Assembly (NCBI GenBank): GCA_033239525.1
Contig: BSYO01000036.1
Location: 3,494,126 to 3,558,125, forward strand
Source: Nepenthes gracilis
Lineage: Eukaryota; Streptophyta; Magnoliopsida; Caryophyllales; Nepenthaceae
Length of the DNA: 64,000 bases
Direction: 5' to 3'
Part shown: one piece after another, positions 48,901 to 58,795 of the stretch
How the letters are laid out: each line of letters opens with the position of its first letter
Position numbering within the stretch: position 1 is the stretch's first letter
The notes under the pieces: model-generated
Database searches by the model: none
The model's input: only the letters and a program-made list of their open reading frames with translations
What the model was told of the DNA's origin: nothing
Made by a program: the position numbers and the translations under genes

Positions 48901-51900
48901 AAGTTCTCTCTTGAGGTTCTCATGTAAACCTTGTCGAAACCTACTTAGTATCATGGCCTCGTCCTCAATAATGTGATATCTCATTCGAAAATTATCGAAT
49001 TGAGTCACATATTCTGTTATAGATCAATTATCCTGTTGAAGGGCATTTCAGTGGTCTAACAAATTACTATTGTATAAGTAGGGTAAGTATTTCTCGTAAA
49101 GGCGTCTTTTCATTTCAGCCAAACTCCTGACAGGGGTTATCTGACGCATAACAAGGAGGTCTCCAACACTTTTTCAAAATAATTAAGCATTTCTGGTCAA
49201 CCTGAAGTTAGCAAATTGAACTCTCCTATCTTTTGACACATTGTACTATTTGAAGAAACAATCCATATCTCGAATCCATTGAATAAAAACTCGATGGTCC
49301 AAATAGTCGTCAAAAGTATGGGCATCCAGTTTGATGTTTTATAAAGAGATGGTCATCCGGGTCCTCTTGATCACAGTGTTGGGGCCTGTAATCTCGTCTA
49401 TGAGGGGTTCAATTGTCCTGTCTTCGTCAATGAGTCTTATTATAGGATGCATCATAGTTGTCAGCATTCAATGAGTAAGGCTCTATTTCTAAAGTGGCAA
49501 CTTGATTTACGAGATCCAAATTTGTCTGACAAATAGTGGCCAGGTCCGTTTGAATGGCAATTATATAATTTTGCAATTGTTGTTGATTGAAAGCTAATTG
49601 GCTAATTGTTAACTTAGAGTTTCAAATTGGTTAAAGTCCATCAGAGATATTACAGGAAATAATGCGATCACTTTGTAAGTACATGCAACACCAATACGAT
49701 TAACAAGATTGAGATTAATAAACAATTAAGGCAATCCAAGCCAATATAATTTTTTTGTGAGATTTCGAATGATTCAGATTATGCAAGCAAATATTGTTAA
49801 TCTATTAAAATAATAAAGTAGGAATCAAGTGCAATGCAATTGTATTTACTATAAAGGTAGGAGGATGTGAAAGGGATGAATGTCTTTTATTTTAATGGCA
49901 CATACAGATAAAATTAAATTTTATTAAAGAAAAGTAAAAATATACTACCCAAAATAAAATAGAATGAACGCACCTAAATATGAGAGACAAATCGAACTGT
50001 TTGGATAATGTGGCCGTGAACTGTCTACTGCCTTGTTTTTTTCTACTCCTTTTTTTCTTTTTGTTTTGCTACTTTTTTGCTTTTCTGTTTTTCTTTTTTT
50101 CTTTTTTTTTTGTTTTTTTTATTTTGTTAATCTCACTCGGGTCTCAAAGCCTCAACACACAGAGGGAAGAGTCATGGATGCTCAGGCGGCAATGGCGACA
50201 CTTACTTGGCGACAGCGGTGAAGGCAATGGCGACGATGAAGGTGACAACGAAGACAGATGAGGATGTTGACAACAAAGACGGCAACGAAGATGAAGACAA
50301 AGAAGATGATGACGCAGACAAAGGCAGAGACAAAGAAGATGAAGATGAAGAATCTGTACAACCTGATTCTTAACTTCTCGCTCTATTATCTTTTCTCTCT
50401 CTCTCTTTGAAAAAAGGTGGCGGCTAGGGTTTGGTGGGGGTGCAGCGTAGGCGGCCGGTTTAAGGCTGAATTGTGATTTGGGGGTTTAGGGTTTGGAGGT
50501 GGTAGAACTTGGGCGCTGGGCCTTCGGGTGAGGGGTCGATTAGGATTTTGAGTGAGCGGTCAATTAGGGTTGTCGGCTGGTTTGGATGGGTGTGTTGGGA
50601 GTGATTTGGCTTGGTGGCGACTAGAAAGGTGGTGGTTGTGGTGGTCGATAAGTGACATGGAGGATGGTGTCAGAGAGTTGAAGGGATTGAAGATGATGTA
50701 CAGTGCTTGCGGTGAGTGTGGCTACCGATAGTGCTCTCCTACCTCCGGCTGTTTTTGCCTTGTCGACTGCGGCTGTTGTATCATGCCTCTTCTTTCTTTT
50801 TTTTTTTTCACAATATTTTTTGAGAAACTTTCTCTCTCTCTCTCTCTCTCTTTTCAATAACAATTTTTTTTTTTTACTTTGTTGTTGAGTACTCTTTACA
50901 AAATCACTCTTTTTTTTTCCAATATAAAGAGGAGGTAGAATTGGATGAGATTTTTTTTGCCAAAAGAGCGCTAAACTGTTTGTTGCAGTATGGCGGTGGA
51001 TAGTTGAGGTGACAAGACATTGCTGGAGGTGGTATCGAAGTTGGAGGCCGTGGACCGGAGGAGTTGACAATGGCATTAATGGTGTTGGCTGCATAAGAAG
51101 ACAATATAGGAAAATAGAGGATTAGTCTCTAATACCAAATTTGACATAAGGAATGGGAAAAAAGTAGGAGATGGGAAGGAAAACGGAAGGAAGAGAGATA
51201 TAGGGGAAATAGAGATCAGAGAGAGGGGTAGAGATTAGAAAGACAGGAGACCAAGAGAGAGGGAAAAGAAAGTACAATCACTCAAATTTATTCAATTCAT
51301 CGACACTGAATCAAATAATAGAGTTAGGGTCATTATATATAGAACTCTATTTTTAGGATAATTTGAAAACAAAATTAAATTTAAGAACTTCTAATTTGAA
51401 AATAACATAAATTATAAATAAAATATTTTCTAAGTGGAAATAAAATTAAATTTAGTTTGAAAATAAAATCAACTTAACTATTAAAAATTAAATCAGATCT
51501 CTAAATTAAATCAAATCAAATCTCTATATCCATTTAAAAATAAAATTAAATTATATCTCTGTATTCATAATGTCCACATCACTTGCTAGTCAGACAACTT
51601 TAGTGACCCACTCCTCATTTTCTGGTTGAAGTGCTGAACATGGAACAGGTAGAGATTCTCATGGTAATTGGAGTGGCAATGAAAAACAAATGTTCTTTCA
51701 CTATAGTGAAGTTGGTCACACCAGAGATGAATACTAGGAGTTATATGGGAACCATTATGCTATCGACACAGTATGCTATAATTGCTTCTAGAAGTAATAG
51801 TGATATATCATTTGCTTCTCCTAACCCTTCAATGAAAAAACTATTACTTTATCCGTGGAGTATTACTCATGTTAATTTGCTTGCACAGCTATATCTACTG

Positions 51901-54900
51901 CTATCTTTGTTCAGGCAGGTAACCCAACTGCTTGTCTTTCAACATCATCTCAGAGTTGGGTCATTTATTCTAATATGTCTAATTATATGACAGGATTCTC
52001 GAGTATATTATCATGTTATCAGTCATGTTCGATTTAACCTATAGTTACTTTAGTTGATAACTCATCTTTAAAGGTCGTAGGCCAATCTCCTTAATCCCAA
52101 ATCCTCATATTTCATTGGTGTTACGTTTGTCAACCTTTCCATTTAATTTATTTTCTATAAGTAGGATTATGACTAAACAAAACTGTTGCATTGTATTTTC
52201 TTCTACTGGTGGTGGATTTCAAGATCTTACGACGAGAAGGTTAGTTGGTAGAGATTGTCGTGAGTCAGGAGTTCTCTACATGTTGGATGTAGAACCTACT
52301 GCTATAGTTTGCTTAAGCATTCTTCCTATATCTCTCAAACTTTATTGTTAGTAGGGTTATTTGTCCTTATCAAATTTGAAAAAGCCATGTCCTAGTCTTC
52401 TCAACTTTGTGATAAATTTGTTTTGCGAACCCTTTAATTTGTTAATCACCGTCAAGGCGATAGTGTCTTAGAGTAGATAAAAGAGCTTTTGTTCATTTTG
52501 AGATAGTACATTTTGTCATTTAGGGTCCCTATCCAGTGTTATAAAAAATGAGTTTTCGATATTTTGTTATTTTTATTAATGATTATTCATAAACAATTTA
52601 GTTATATTAAATGAAATATTGTTCTAGATTGTTTTTCATTTTTTGTGCATTTTGTACTGAAATTTAGAATCAATTCTCTATTTCACTATGCATTTTACGA
52701 GGCAATAATGCTCGTGAATAGTTGTCCACTCAATTTACTTCTTTTATATTCCATCGTAGGATACTCCATTAGTCCTTAGGCCCTAATATTTCACAACAAA
52801 ATGGGGAGGCTAAACGTAAAAGTAGACCCCTTTTAAAAATAGTGAGAGTTTTTCTGTTCCATATGAGAGCTCCAAAATATTTTTGGAATGATATAAAATT
52901 AACTGTGTTATCTTATCAATCGTATGCCCTCTGTCATGCTTCAGTGAGAGATCCCAAATTATACCTTATTTTCCTGCATGTGTTTACACTCAACCGCTCC
53001 GAGTTTGGTTGTGCATACTTTGTTTGTGGTATTTACTCTCACATAAATAAACCTAATGCCAAGTCACTTAGATGTATTTTTCTCAAATATCTATGCACTC
53101 AAAAAGCATATTGATGCTTCTCACTTTACTTAGGCTGAGTTCTTGCATCATTTGGTATTTTGTTTCAGGAATCGATTCCCTTCTCTTCCTAAGAGTTTCC
53201 TTCCACTCCCACATAATGTTACCTCTCATGATGAGTTTCCGATCTATCATGTTGCCCATTAAGTGATGTCCCCGCCTCATGCACCACCTGATTCTATGTT
53301 CACACCTGTCTGTGGTCATCATAAGGTGTTTAGGTCCTCTCTTGTAGATACTTCTGAGCCGACCCCTGCAAAGTTGCTCCCGATGTCTATAGATCCCATG
53401 ACTATCAAGTCAACAAGAGATTTAAACCTTCCAATTGTGTTCATATAGGATAAGTGTTGCAGCACTCGGTATTCCTTATCGGTTACTATTTATTGTACTA
53501 GTGTCTCGTCTTCGCTTTTCATGCTTTTGTATTTGCTTTGGACTCATGTTCAACACCTTAATTGATATCTAAAGCATTCTCTTATCCTGGTTGGTGGGTA
53601 GTTATGGAAGAAGAAATGTCGACACTTGAACAAAATCAAACCTAGAATCTAGTTCCCTTGCCTATCGAGAATAAACCTGTTGACTGTAAATGGGTGTATA
53701 TAGTGAAAGTTAATCCGGATAGTTCTATTACTCAAGTGAAGGCTAATTTTGTTGTTAAAAGATATACTTAGACTTATGGTGTGGATTACATCGATACATT
53801 TTCTCCTATTATAAAATCGGCATCTGTTTGCCTTTTTATGGCCCTTGCCGCTTCTCATCAATGGCCTTTACACCAACTAGACATAAAAAATGCATTATTA
53901 TTTAACTATTTCCAAGAATAAGTTTATCTTGATCAATTAGGGGAGTATGGTCTCATTTGTATGTTGAGTGAAGTCGTTCTTCAATTTTGTCTCTCTCGTT
54001 GTAGGAATGTTCATTCTGTATTCTATCGTCATTCTGATATTGGGTATATTTTTCTTATTATATATATATGAATGATATTATATCATTGGCAATGATAATC
54101 ATTGTATTGCAAATCTTAAAGTATTTCTTCAATACAGATAGATCAAAGACCTTGGGAGTTTATGGTACTTTCTCAGCATTGAGATTGTGAGATGTCATTG
54201 CAATATATTCTTCTCACAAAGAAAATATACACTTGATTTACTTTGAGATGCAGGTATGATAGATGTAAAACCATGTAATACACCCATGAATTTAGGAATG
54301 AATCTTTCACAGGATAGTGGGAAAATCTTTATTGAGTTATAGGGATACCATCATTTGTTAAAAAAAAAACTAAATTATTTTGCATTGATTCGACCAGATA
54401 TTGCATTCCCATAAGTGTGGTAAATCAGCTTTGGTCCTCTCCTCATGTTTTTCATTGGGAGACTTTTATACATATAATTAGATACCTCAAATATTTACCT
54501 GGCACAGCCTACTTTATAATGATCATAGCACACTTATGTAGGTGGTTTCTTTGACCTTGACTAGGTTTGATCATCATATGACCGCAAATCTATTATAGGA
54601 TATTGCATGTTTATTGGGGTTAATGCAATATCATGAAAAAATTAAGAAATAAAATGTAGTTGCTTAGTCAAATGTTGAATCAAAATATTGTGCATTGACT
54701 CAGGCTACACGTGAAGTGATATGGTTCAGACTGTTACTTGAATCATTCGGATGTAGAAGTCCCGAATCATCTCAATTATAAAGCGATAATCAGCAACAAT
54801 TCATATAACATCAAATCTAGTTTTTCACAAATATATAAAGCATATAGAGGTAGATTGTTATTTTATCTGTAAGAAGTTACGAGGGTTTGTCATCCATGTA

Positions 54901-57126
54901 AACACATTAGAATTGGAGACAAATCAACTTATATGCTAACCAAGTCTCAAATAGGAAGTTGAGTAAAGTATGTTTGTAAGAAATTTGACATGATTAATAT
55001 TTATACTCTAGCCTAAGGGAAAGTGTTAGAATAATAAATCCTAGTCAATGATATTTTAGTCGCTATGTAATATTTGTAGTAAATCCTAAAAAATTTATTT
55101 ATACATATGTGTATTCTCATAACCCTTAATTATAAGGGAAAATCAAATATTGCTCTCCGTCTGTTATTTTTTCTAATATAACACATCTCTTAGAGTTTCA
55201 GATTACATATTGAAATTTAAGGACCTCTTTCTCACAACCTCTTCGAAAAAAGTGATATGCTGGACAAGACTTCCTGTATAATGTTCAGCTAAAAAAGATT
55301 ATATGTATGATTTGTTAAACATTAAGTTATTTTACGGATACATAGGAATCAAGCGCCCACTACAGCACCCTTATGCCACTTTCTCTGTTTTATGCTATGT
55401 TTCCCCAATATAACTAGGCTGGTGGTATCATGTATGGTTTCAACTGCACTAACTGAAAAAGAAAAGGTAGTGGCATAATGGTGCTATAGTGGGCACTTGA
55501 TTCCTATGGATCCGTACTTGCTGAGGTTGCAAGTTATAAGCCTGATAAACCAAAATAAAAGAAAAAGGAAGAGCACCATTTCAACTTGAGCACGAGTTGC
55601 TAACCTTGTTTGTGACTTCCTTGTGGAGAGTCCTGTTAGGATCCTTAAATTTTTTGTCCTCCCTCAACTCGTAGCAGTAAAGTTTTTGTTCTTGTAACTT
55701 TAATGGCCGAGATTACAATAGTATATTAAAACATATTTAATATATTTTATAATCCTAATGGTTCAAATTATTAGGATAAGATATTCACCATTAAGTCTCT
55801 AAAAATAAATACTGTTAACAGCTTCTTGCTGTTAGACTGCAGGGATATACTGTGGAAACTGCTGAAGCTGTTATTGCAGATGGAAGTGCTAGTTTAAAAG
55901 TCGACACGCATCACTTGAGCCTCAATTTTCGTGTGGGTTCCATTTACCAGTTCATTGGGGAGCTTCACGTTCAACCTGATAACGAGGTGAGAAGAGTAAA
56001 CTCTTTCTCTTTTCTTTGACTTAGCTGGTGAAAGAATTTAGTGAAGAAATTATAAATATAGATATTAGTTAATATGTATTGATATTGGGCCTTCCAATAC
56101 TGATATCTTTCAATACTATGACAATATTATGATTTATTGTCATAGTGGGATAATATCGGCCAGTATACTCAATATTTGAATGATATTTGCCGATATATTT
56201 CTATTAGCTTATTCACAAATATAACCTGAAGTGACAATTGGGTCGAGTTAGATTTTGCCTGTCCTAGGTTACGTCATTTTTGGGTTCAAGTCATTTGACC
56301 TAGTTCACTTTGGGCCTAACCAGGAATGAAAATATCAATATCGGTATTGGCTATATCGAGCGACCTAGATATATCTCTATCGGATGTATACCTTAAATTG
56401 TTTTTGGAAGCAAAAATGATTAATTGGCAATATTGGCACAACATATTGCCATAAATCACTGATTTGATGTCATATTGTGACTTGGTCACAGTAGTAAAAA
56501 AATATTGGTTTGAGGGATCTAATACTGTTATATATATTAATCAATATTTTACATTTATCATGCAATGGATGTATACTACGAGTTGGTACACTTGAATTTG
56601 TGTAGTAATTTACATAAGAATACAAGAACTATACCAAAGTTGCTAAAAAGCTTGTAAGTCATGGATTGGCTATTTTAGGTTCGAGTTGATTGTGACCTAA
56701 GAAGTCTGGCATGTCTCCCAAGTTCACATACTCCAAATGTGTCATTTCCTCTTTTTTTTTTTTTTTGAAAAATAATGTGTCAATGTATTGATATTATATT
56801 GTGTTTGTATCCCATGTCGATGTTTTAGCTCTAATCCTCGAAGAACATGTCATTTCTTATTAGCTCGGTACCAACCAAAAGATTGTGCCATATTTTTCTA
56901 GAAAAATATGCTCATCGGATCAATGTTTTATACGGGAGAATGTTGTCCTACAGAAATGAACATTGTTACACGCATTAACTTATTTAATTAAATTTCTTGT
57001 TATTTCCCGACATTTCAGGTTATGTTGAAGGCGCGAGTGGGTAGGAATGTAGATGGCATGGATCTTAATCTCTATCGCCGATCGCTGCAGTTGTTGAGAG
57101 GGTTTCAAGGTGAACAATCTGTATAG
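42859..57126 (+). CDS. TEN1: CST complex subunit TEN1, complete, 3 coding exons
   Basis: TEN1 is the small OB-fold partner of STN1 in the CTC1-STN1-TEN1 complex, which protects chromosome ends and helps fill in the telomeric C-strand. Exons 42859-42962, 55836-55986 and 57019-57126 join to 363 nt (120 aa plus stop), the usual size. Landmarks: ALVVLQELNPSSPYFKHGAS (10-29), LRVTGKLQGYTVETAEAVIAD (30-50), LKVDTHHL, FRVGSIYQFIGELHV (66-80), ARVGRNVDGMDLNLYRRSLQ (90-109). Gly76 in IGEL is probably the residue mutated (G77E) in the Arabidopsis mdo1 allele. Frame and splice phases are consistent (phase 2, then phase 0). The second intron overall, about 12.87 kb, holds nested retrotransposons, yet no stop or frameshift is present in the exons, suggesting the gene is still under selection. 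It sits about 3.7 kb downstream of PLD-zeta on the same strand. Confidence 0.92.
44289..44293. repeat. Copia target-site duplication, left
   Basis: CAACT before the 5' LTR pairs with CATCT at 55184-55188 after the 3' LTR (4 of 5 bases). Confidence 0.55.
44294..44503 (+). repeat. Copia 5' LTR
   Basis: Begins TTTTAGAATAGTAAAC (the 3' copy begins TGTTAGAATAATAAAT) and ends TCTAATATAACA. It is about 50 bp longer than its partner because of an internal TATC/CT/AT/GTAT microsatellite (44358-44430). Confidence 0.85.
44504..44517 (+). other. Copia primer-binding site
   Basis: TAGTATCAGAGAGG directly after the LTR, close to the initiator-Met tRNA complement TGGTATCAGAGC. Confidence 0.75.
45170..45823 (+). 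pseudogene. Copia gag remnant (5' part)
   Basis: Plus-strand frames show a copia gag core (TATFKELYEELNVL-like, LAILCFLARLKLDFEFAQ). Stops are frequent. It breaks at 45823, where the gypsy element inserted, and continues at 51582 with the zinc-knuckle part. Confidence 0.75.
45824..46255 (-). repeat. Gypsy 3' LTR
   Basis: 432 bp, plus-strand ends TGGCGTAGGG and TTTGCATCA. It aligns along its whole length with 51142-51581; many differences are transitions. Confidence 0.88.
46600..47700 (-). pseudogene. Gypsy integrase remnant
   Basis: Minus-strand pieces in order: a CQIYQLVKYKKKN block, PLPVPNGLWHDVNMNFVLRL, IIVDHFSIMANFIPCSKTA, FPKIIISNMDVRFTSHFWRT, then MNPFEVVYGYKSRKPLDLIL, HLHDLHIKINKQLE and the C-terminal GPFKILQQIRSNAYIIDIPS. 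All match the integrase core and its C-terminal module, broken by frameshifts and stops. Confidence 0.85.
48070..48360 (-). pseudogene. Gypsy reverse-transcriptase/RNase H tail remnant
   Basis: Minus-strand frames show residues of the RT thumb and start of RNase H (FCQPCKDPSNHKLV-like, then FIADSL and KEKFTWSPDNTKTFKII-like). They join directly to the protease-like segment near 48360-48380, so the RT catalytic core has been lost. Confidence 0.6.
48380..49641 (-). pseudogene. Gypsy gag and protease-start remnant
   Basis: Frame starts at an ATG at 49641 (MDFNQFETL). A gag block follows: QFANFRLTRNA, SLAEMKRRLYEKYLPYLY, ITEYVTQFDNFRMRYHI, ILSRFRQGLHENLKRELVLC. After a degraded linker come SNIFVGCINT and VADNWRRHTIFHT, the lead-in to the protease. 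Multiple stops and frameshifts. Confidence 0.8.
49642..51120 (-). other. Gypsy 5' leader with low-complexity tracts
   Basis: About 1.5 kb between gag and primer site. It holds poly-T/A tracts (50035-50120), an acidic-codon purine repeat GATGAAGATGAAGA-like (50260-50355), a GGGTTTAGGGTTTGG stretch (50480) and a (CT)n microsatellite at 50830-50851. No gene is supported. Confidence 0.55.
51121..51137 (-). other. Gypsy primer-binding site
   Basis: The minus strand reads TGGTATTAGAGACTAAT four bases inside the 5' LTR, matching the initiator-Met tRNA complement with one early change. Confidence 0.75.
51142..51581 (-). repeat. Gypsy 5' LTR
   Basis: 440 bp, plus-strand ends TGACATAAGG and GTCCACATCA; partner of 45824-46255. 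The first bases show paired GCG/ACA changes typical of decay at methylated CpG. Confidence 0.88.
51587..52560 (+). pseudogene. Copia gag end, protease and pre-integrase remnant
   Basis: The gag resumes after the gypsy target duplication. There is a degraded zinc knuckle (FFHYSEVGHTRDEY-like in one frame), then the protease region (NYMTGFSS, TLVDNSSLKVVGQ), GAG-pre-integrase residues and the beginning of the integrase (HSDIWGPY-like). Confidence 0.7.
52561..53480 (+). pseudogene. Copia integrase remnant
   Basis: Frames give FVIFINDYSR, PNISQQNGEAKRKSR (family: TPQQNGVAERKNR), and FHMRAPKYFWNDIKLTVLSY, followed by a C-terminal CIFLKYLCTQKAY block. Frameshifted. Confidence 0.75.
53590..54270 (+). 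pseudogene. Copia reverse-transcriptase remnant
   Basis: Shows KPVDCKWVYIVKVNPDSS, TYGVDYIDTFSPIIKSASV and LHQLDIKNALL, the conserved copia RT blocks. The part that should carry the YVDD box is degraded, with an apparent deletion after about 53.96 kb. Confidence 0.75.
54271..54980 (+). pseudogene. Copia RNase H remnant
   Basis: Frames give DTPMNLGMNLSQD-like, YFALIRPDIAF, DRKSIIGYCMFIGVNAIS and a HIEVDCYFICKKL block before the polypurine tract. Confidence 0.75.
55024..55183 (+). repeat. Copia 3' LTR
   Basis: 160 bp from TGTTAGAATAATAAATCC to TCTAATATAACA, preceded by polypurine AAGGGAAAG. Homologous to 44294-44503. Confidence 0.85.
55335..55514. mobile_element. 180-bp MITE with ~50-bp terminal inverted repeats
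   Basis: Left arm CGGATACATAGGAATCAAGC...GCACCCTTATGCCACT is the near-exact inverse of the right arm AGTGGCATAATGGTGC...CTTGATTCCTATGGATCCG. TA flanks both ends, compatible with a TA target duplication. It lies in the TEN1 intron outside the copia element. Confidence 0.8.
55836..55986 (+). CDS. TEN1: TEN1 coding exon 2
   Basis: Completes the split Lys codon, then LQGYTVETAEAVIADGSASL... IYQFIGELHVQPDNE. The acceptor is GCTGTTAG; a second AG seven bases downstream (TGCAG, 55842) would shift the frame, so the upstream one is chosen. Confidence 0.88.
56040..56215. repeat. Palindromic TATCGG repeat, copy 5
   Basis: In the last TEN1 intron: TGATATTGGGCCTTCCAATA, GGGATAATATCGGCCAGTAT, TTTGCCGATATATTTC. 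Confidence 0.6.
56325..56550. repeat. Palindromic TATCGG repeat, copy 6
   Basis: AAAATATCAATATCGGTATT and GCTATATCGAGCGACC at the left, TATATATATTAATCAATATT at the right; same family, same intron as copy 5. Confidence 0.55.
57019..57126 (+). CDS. TEN1: TEN1 coding exon 3, stop
   Basis: 35 codons, VMLKARVGRNVDGMDLNLYR... GEQSV, stop TAG at 57124. Acceptor ACATTTCAG. Confidence 0.9.
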   Translation, partial: VMLKARVGRNVDGMDLNLYRRSLQLLRGFQGEQSV

Positions 57127-58585
57127 TCGAACGACTCGACTCAATATCTTATATTCAAACAGCATTGTCTTCATAATTCGGATGTTATGTCCATTTTTAT
57201 CCAAGATGACATAAGTCTATGTTTACAAATGTAGTTTTTAATTTTGTGATCAGATTGAAAGTGAATTATTTACTCAAATTTAGTGTTTTTTTATCGCGTA
57301 TTTATATATTTGATCTATATCCATTTCATACTTATATAAATTATATAGATTTAGACTGACAAAATACGAAGTAAGTAAAAAATATATCTATTATGAGATA
57401 TCATAATATGTTACCAATATAAAAATATTATAATATTTTTTTAATATTAAAAAATATTAGTATTAAAATACTATTTAATAATAGAACTTATGTGGGTGTC
57501 TATTTTAACAAAAGTAAATGATAATAATAAAAAAAATTATTAATATGTTATAATGTGACAAATCTCAGTTTTTTAAGACAAAATTCTATAATTAGATAGT
57601 AAAATTAATTTAAATTAAAGACTCGAATAAGATTAATTCAATTAAAATGATCAAATATTTTAAATACTTAGCCAAATTAAATAAGGATTATGATTATTTG
57701 AAAACTGATGATCAAGGTAAAATTTTTCTCCTCTAAGATAGCCAATATTTGGATATAATCATGAACCCAATAATTAAAATTTTATATGTTTAAAAAATTT
57801 AAAATTGGTTTTTTGAAATTTTCTTTTAAAAATATTAAAATATTAAAATGCTCATTTTTGTAAAAATAAAAAAAAACTATTATGATATTTTTATATATTT
57901 TTAAAATTTTCATCTCAGCCATTAAATCTATAATCTGACGACTGGCCATGGGTTAAAGCCCCCTGCAATTTTTCCCTTGAGCAATTATGGACAAACTATC
58001 ACAGGATATTCTCACCCTTTTTTTTTATTTAATTTTTTATATGTAAATAAATTTACCAAATAATAATTAAAATACAAAATTGATAACTATATAAAAATTT
58101 TTATTATTTGAATTTCTGTAGCATGACATGTATATTAACATTTAATTCATAATATCATCAATATAACTTACTTTTCATATTAAATAAAATCAATATTCCG
58201 ATAAAATTTAAAAATAAAACTATAAAAAAAATTTAAAAAAAAAACTTTAACAAAATAAAAAAATAAAAAATATTTTAATACCCCTATATTTTGAGCTTTT
58301 TATCATTATAATAGCTTGAATTACATAATATAATATGGAACAAAAATTCAAAATTAAAACACATCATCAATTTTTAATTTTAATTTTGAACTATATATAT
58401 ATATATAGTTTTTGTTTTAATGATATGATTTAATTTTAATTTTTTGTTTTATATTATATTATATAAGTCAAGCTATTATAATGATGAAAAGCTCAAAATA
58501 TAGTGGTATATATAGAATATTCTAACTCGACGTAAGTCTAAATTGATCAATCTAATATGAAGCCGGTTCAAAAAATGACCTCACC
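57127..58585. other. TEN1 3' flank, AT-rich
   Basis: Probable short 3'UTR, then very AT-rich sequence with poly-A/T tracts and an (AT)n run near 58.39-58.41 kb. An inverted stretch around 58.29-58.51 kb (TTTTGAGCTTTTTATCATTATAATAGCTTGA ... its inverse) can form a hairpin. No gene seen. Confidence 0.5.
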
Positions 58586-58795
58586 TGTAACGTCTCCGGC
58601 GTATTCGCATGACGATATTGTCCGCTTTGGGCTGGGGGAGCTTCACGGCGTCCTAGGCCAACACGCAGCCCGCACAGTTTTGCTCCTGACAGACGGAATC
58701 CACCGCCCCCAAAACGCGTCGTCAAGGGAGAGGTATCAACGCTCTTATTATAAGGCACGTTTCGTTCACCTCCTCATCCGATGTGGGACTCTACA
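58586..58795 (-). mobile_element. TRIM-like solo LTR
   Basis: 210 bp. On the minus strand it begins TGTAGAGTCCCACATCGGAT, has a TATA-like CTTATAATAAG, GACGCGTTTTGGGG and AAAGCGGACAATATC, and ends GACGTTACA. This is the layout of small non-coding terminal-repeat elements widespread in angiosperms. Flanks TCACC (left) and TCGCC (right) look like a 5-bp target duplication with one change. The open frame across it (58557-58889) is not a gene. Confidence 0.65.

Larger units (their letters stand above)
45824..51581 (-). mobile_element. Ty3/gypsy retrotransposon nested in copia gag, RT core missing
   Basis: Flanked by LTRs 45824-46255 and 51142-51581 and by target duplications CTTGT (45819-45823) and CTTGC (51582-51586). 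Minus-strand order is LTR, primer site, leader, gag, protease start, RT/RNase H tail, integrase, integrase C-terminus, LTR. The chromovirus-like integrase has the blocks DIYTPLPVPNGLWHDVNMNF and DSIFIIVDHFS. The reverse-transcriptase catalytic region is absent, so it could not move by itself. Confidence 0.9.
44294..55183 (+). mobile_element. Ty1/copia retrotransposon, decayed, interrupted by a gypsy element
   Basis: It has 5' LTR 44294-44503, a tRNA-Met primer site at 44504, gag and pol remnants in copia order (gag, protease, integrase, reverse transcriptase, RNase H), a polypurine tract AAGGGAAAG at 55015-55023 and 3' LTR 55024-55183. Without the inserted gypsy element it is about 5.1 kb, normal for plant copia. 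Many stops and frameshifts make it inactive. It is in the same direction as TEN1. Confidence 0.9.
42963..55835 (+). other. TEN1 giant intron (12.87 kb)
   Basis: Starts GTGAGC and ends GCTGTTAG. It contains about 1.3 kb of unique AT-rich sequence, the nested copia/gypsy pair, then a 180-bp MITE. No exon of another host gene is seen. Confidence 0.85.

Noticed and set aside
50621..51094. 157-codon minus-strand frame
   Set aside because: It falls in the low-complexity leader of the gypsy element between primer site and gag.
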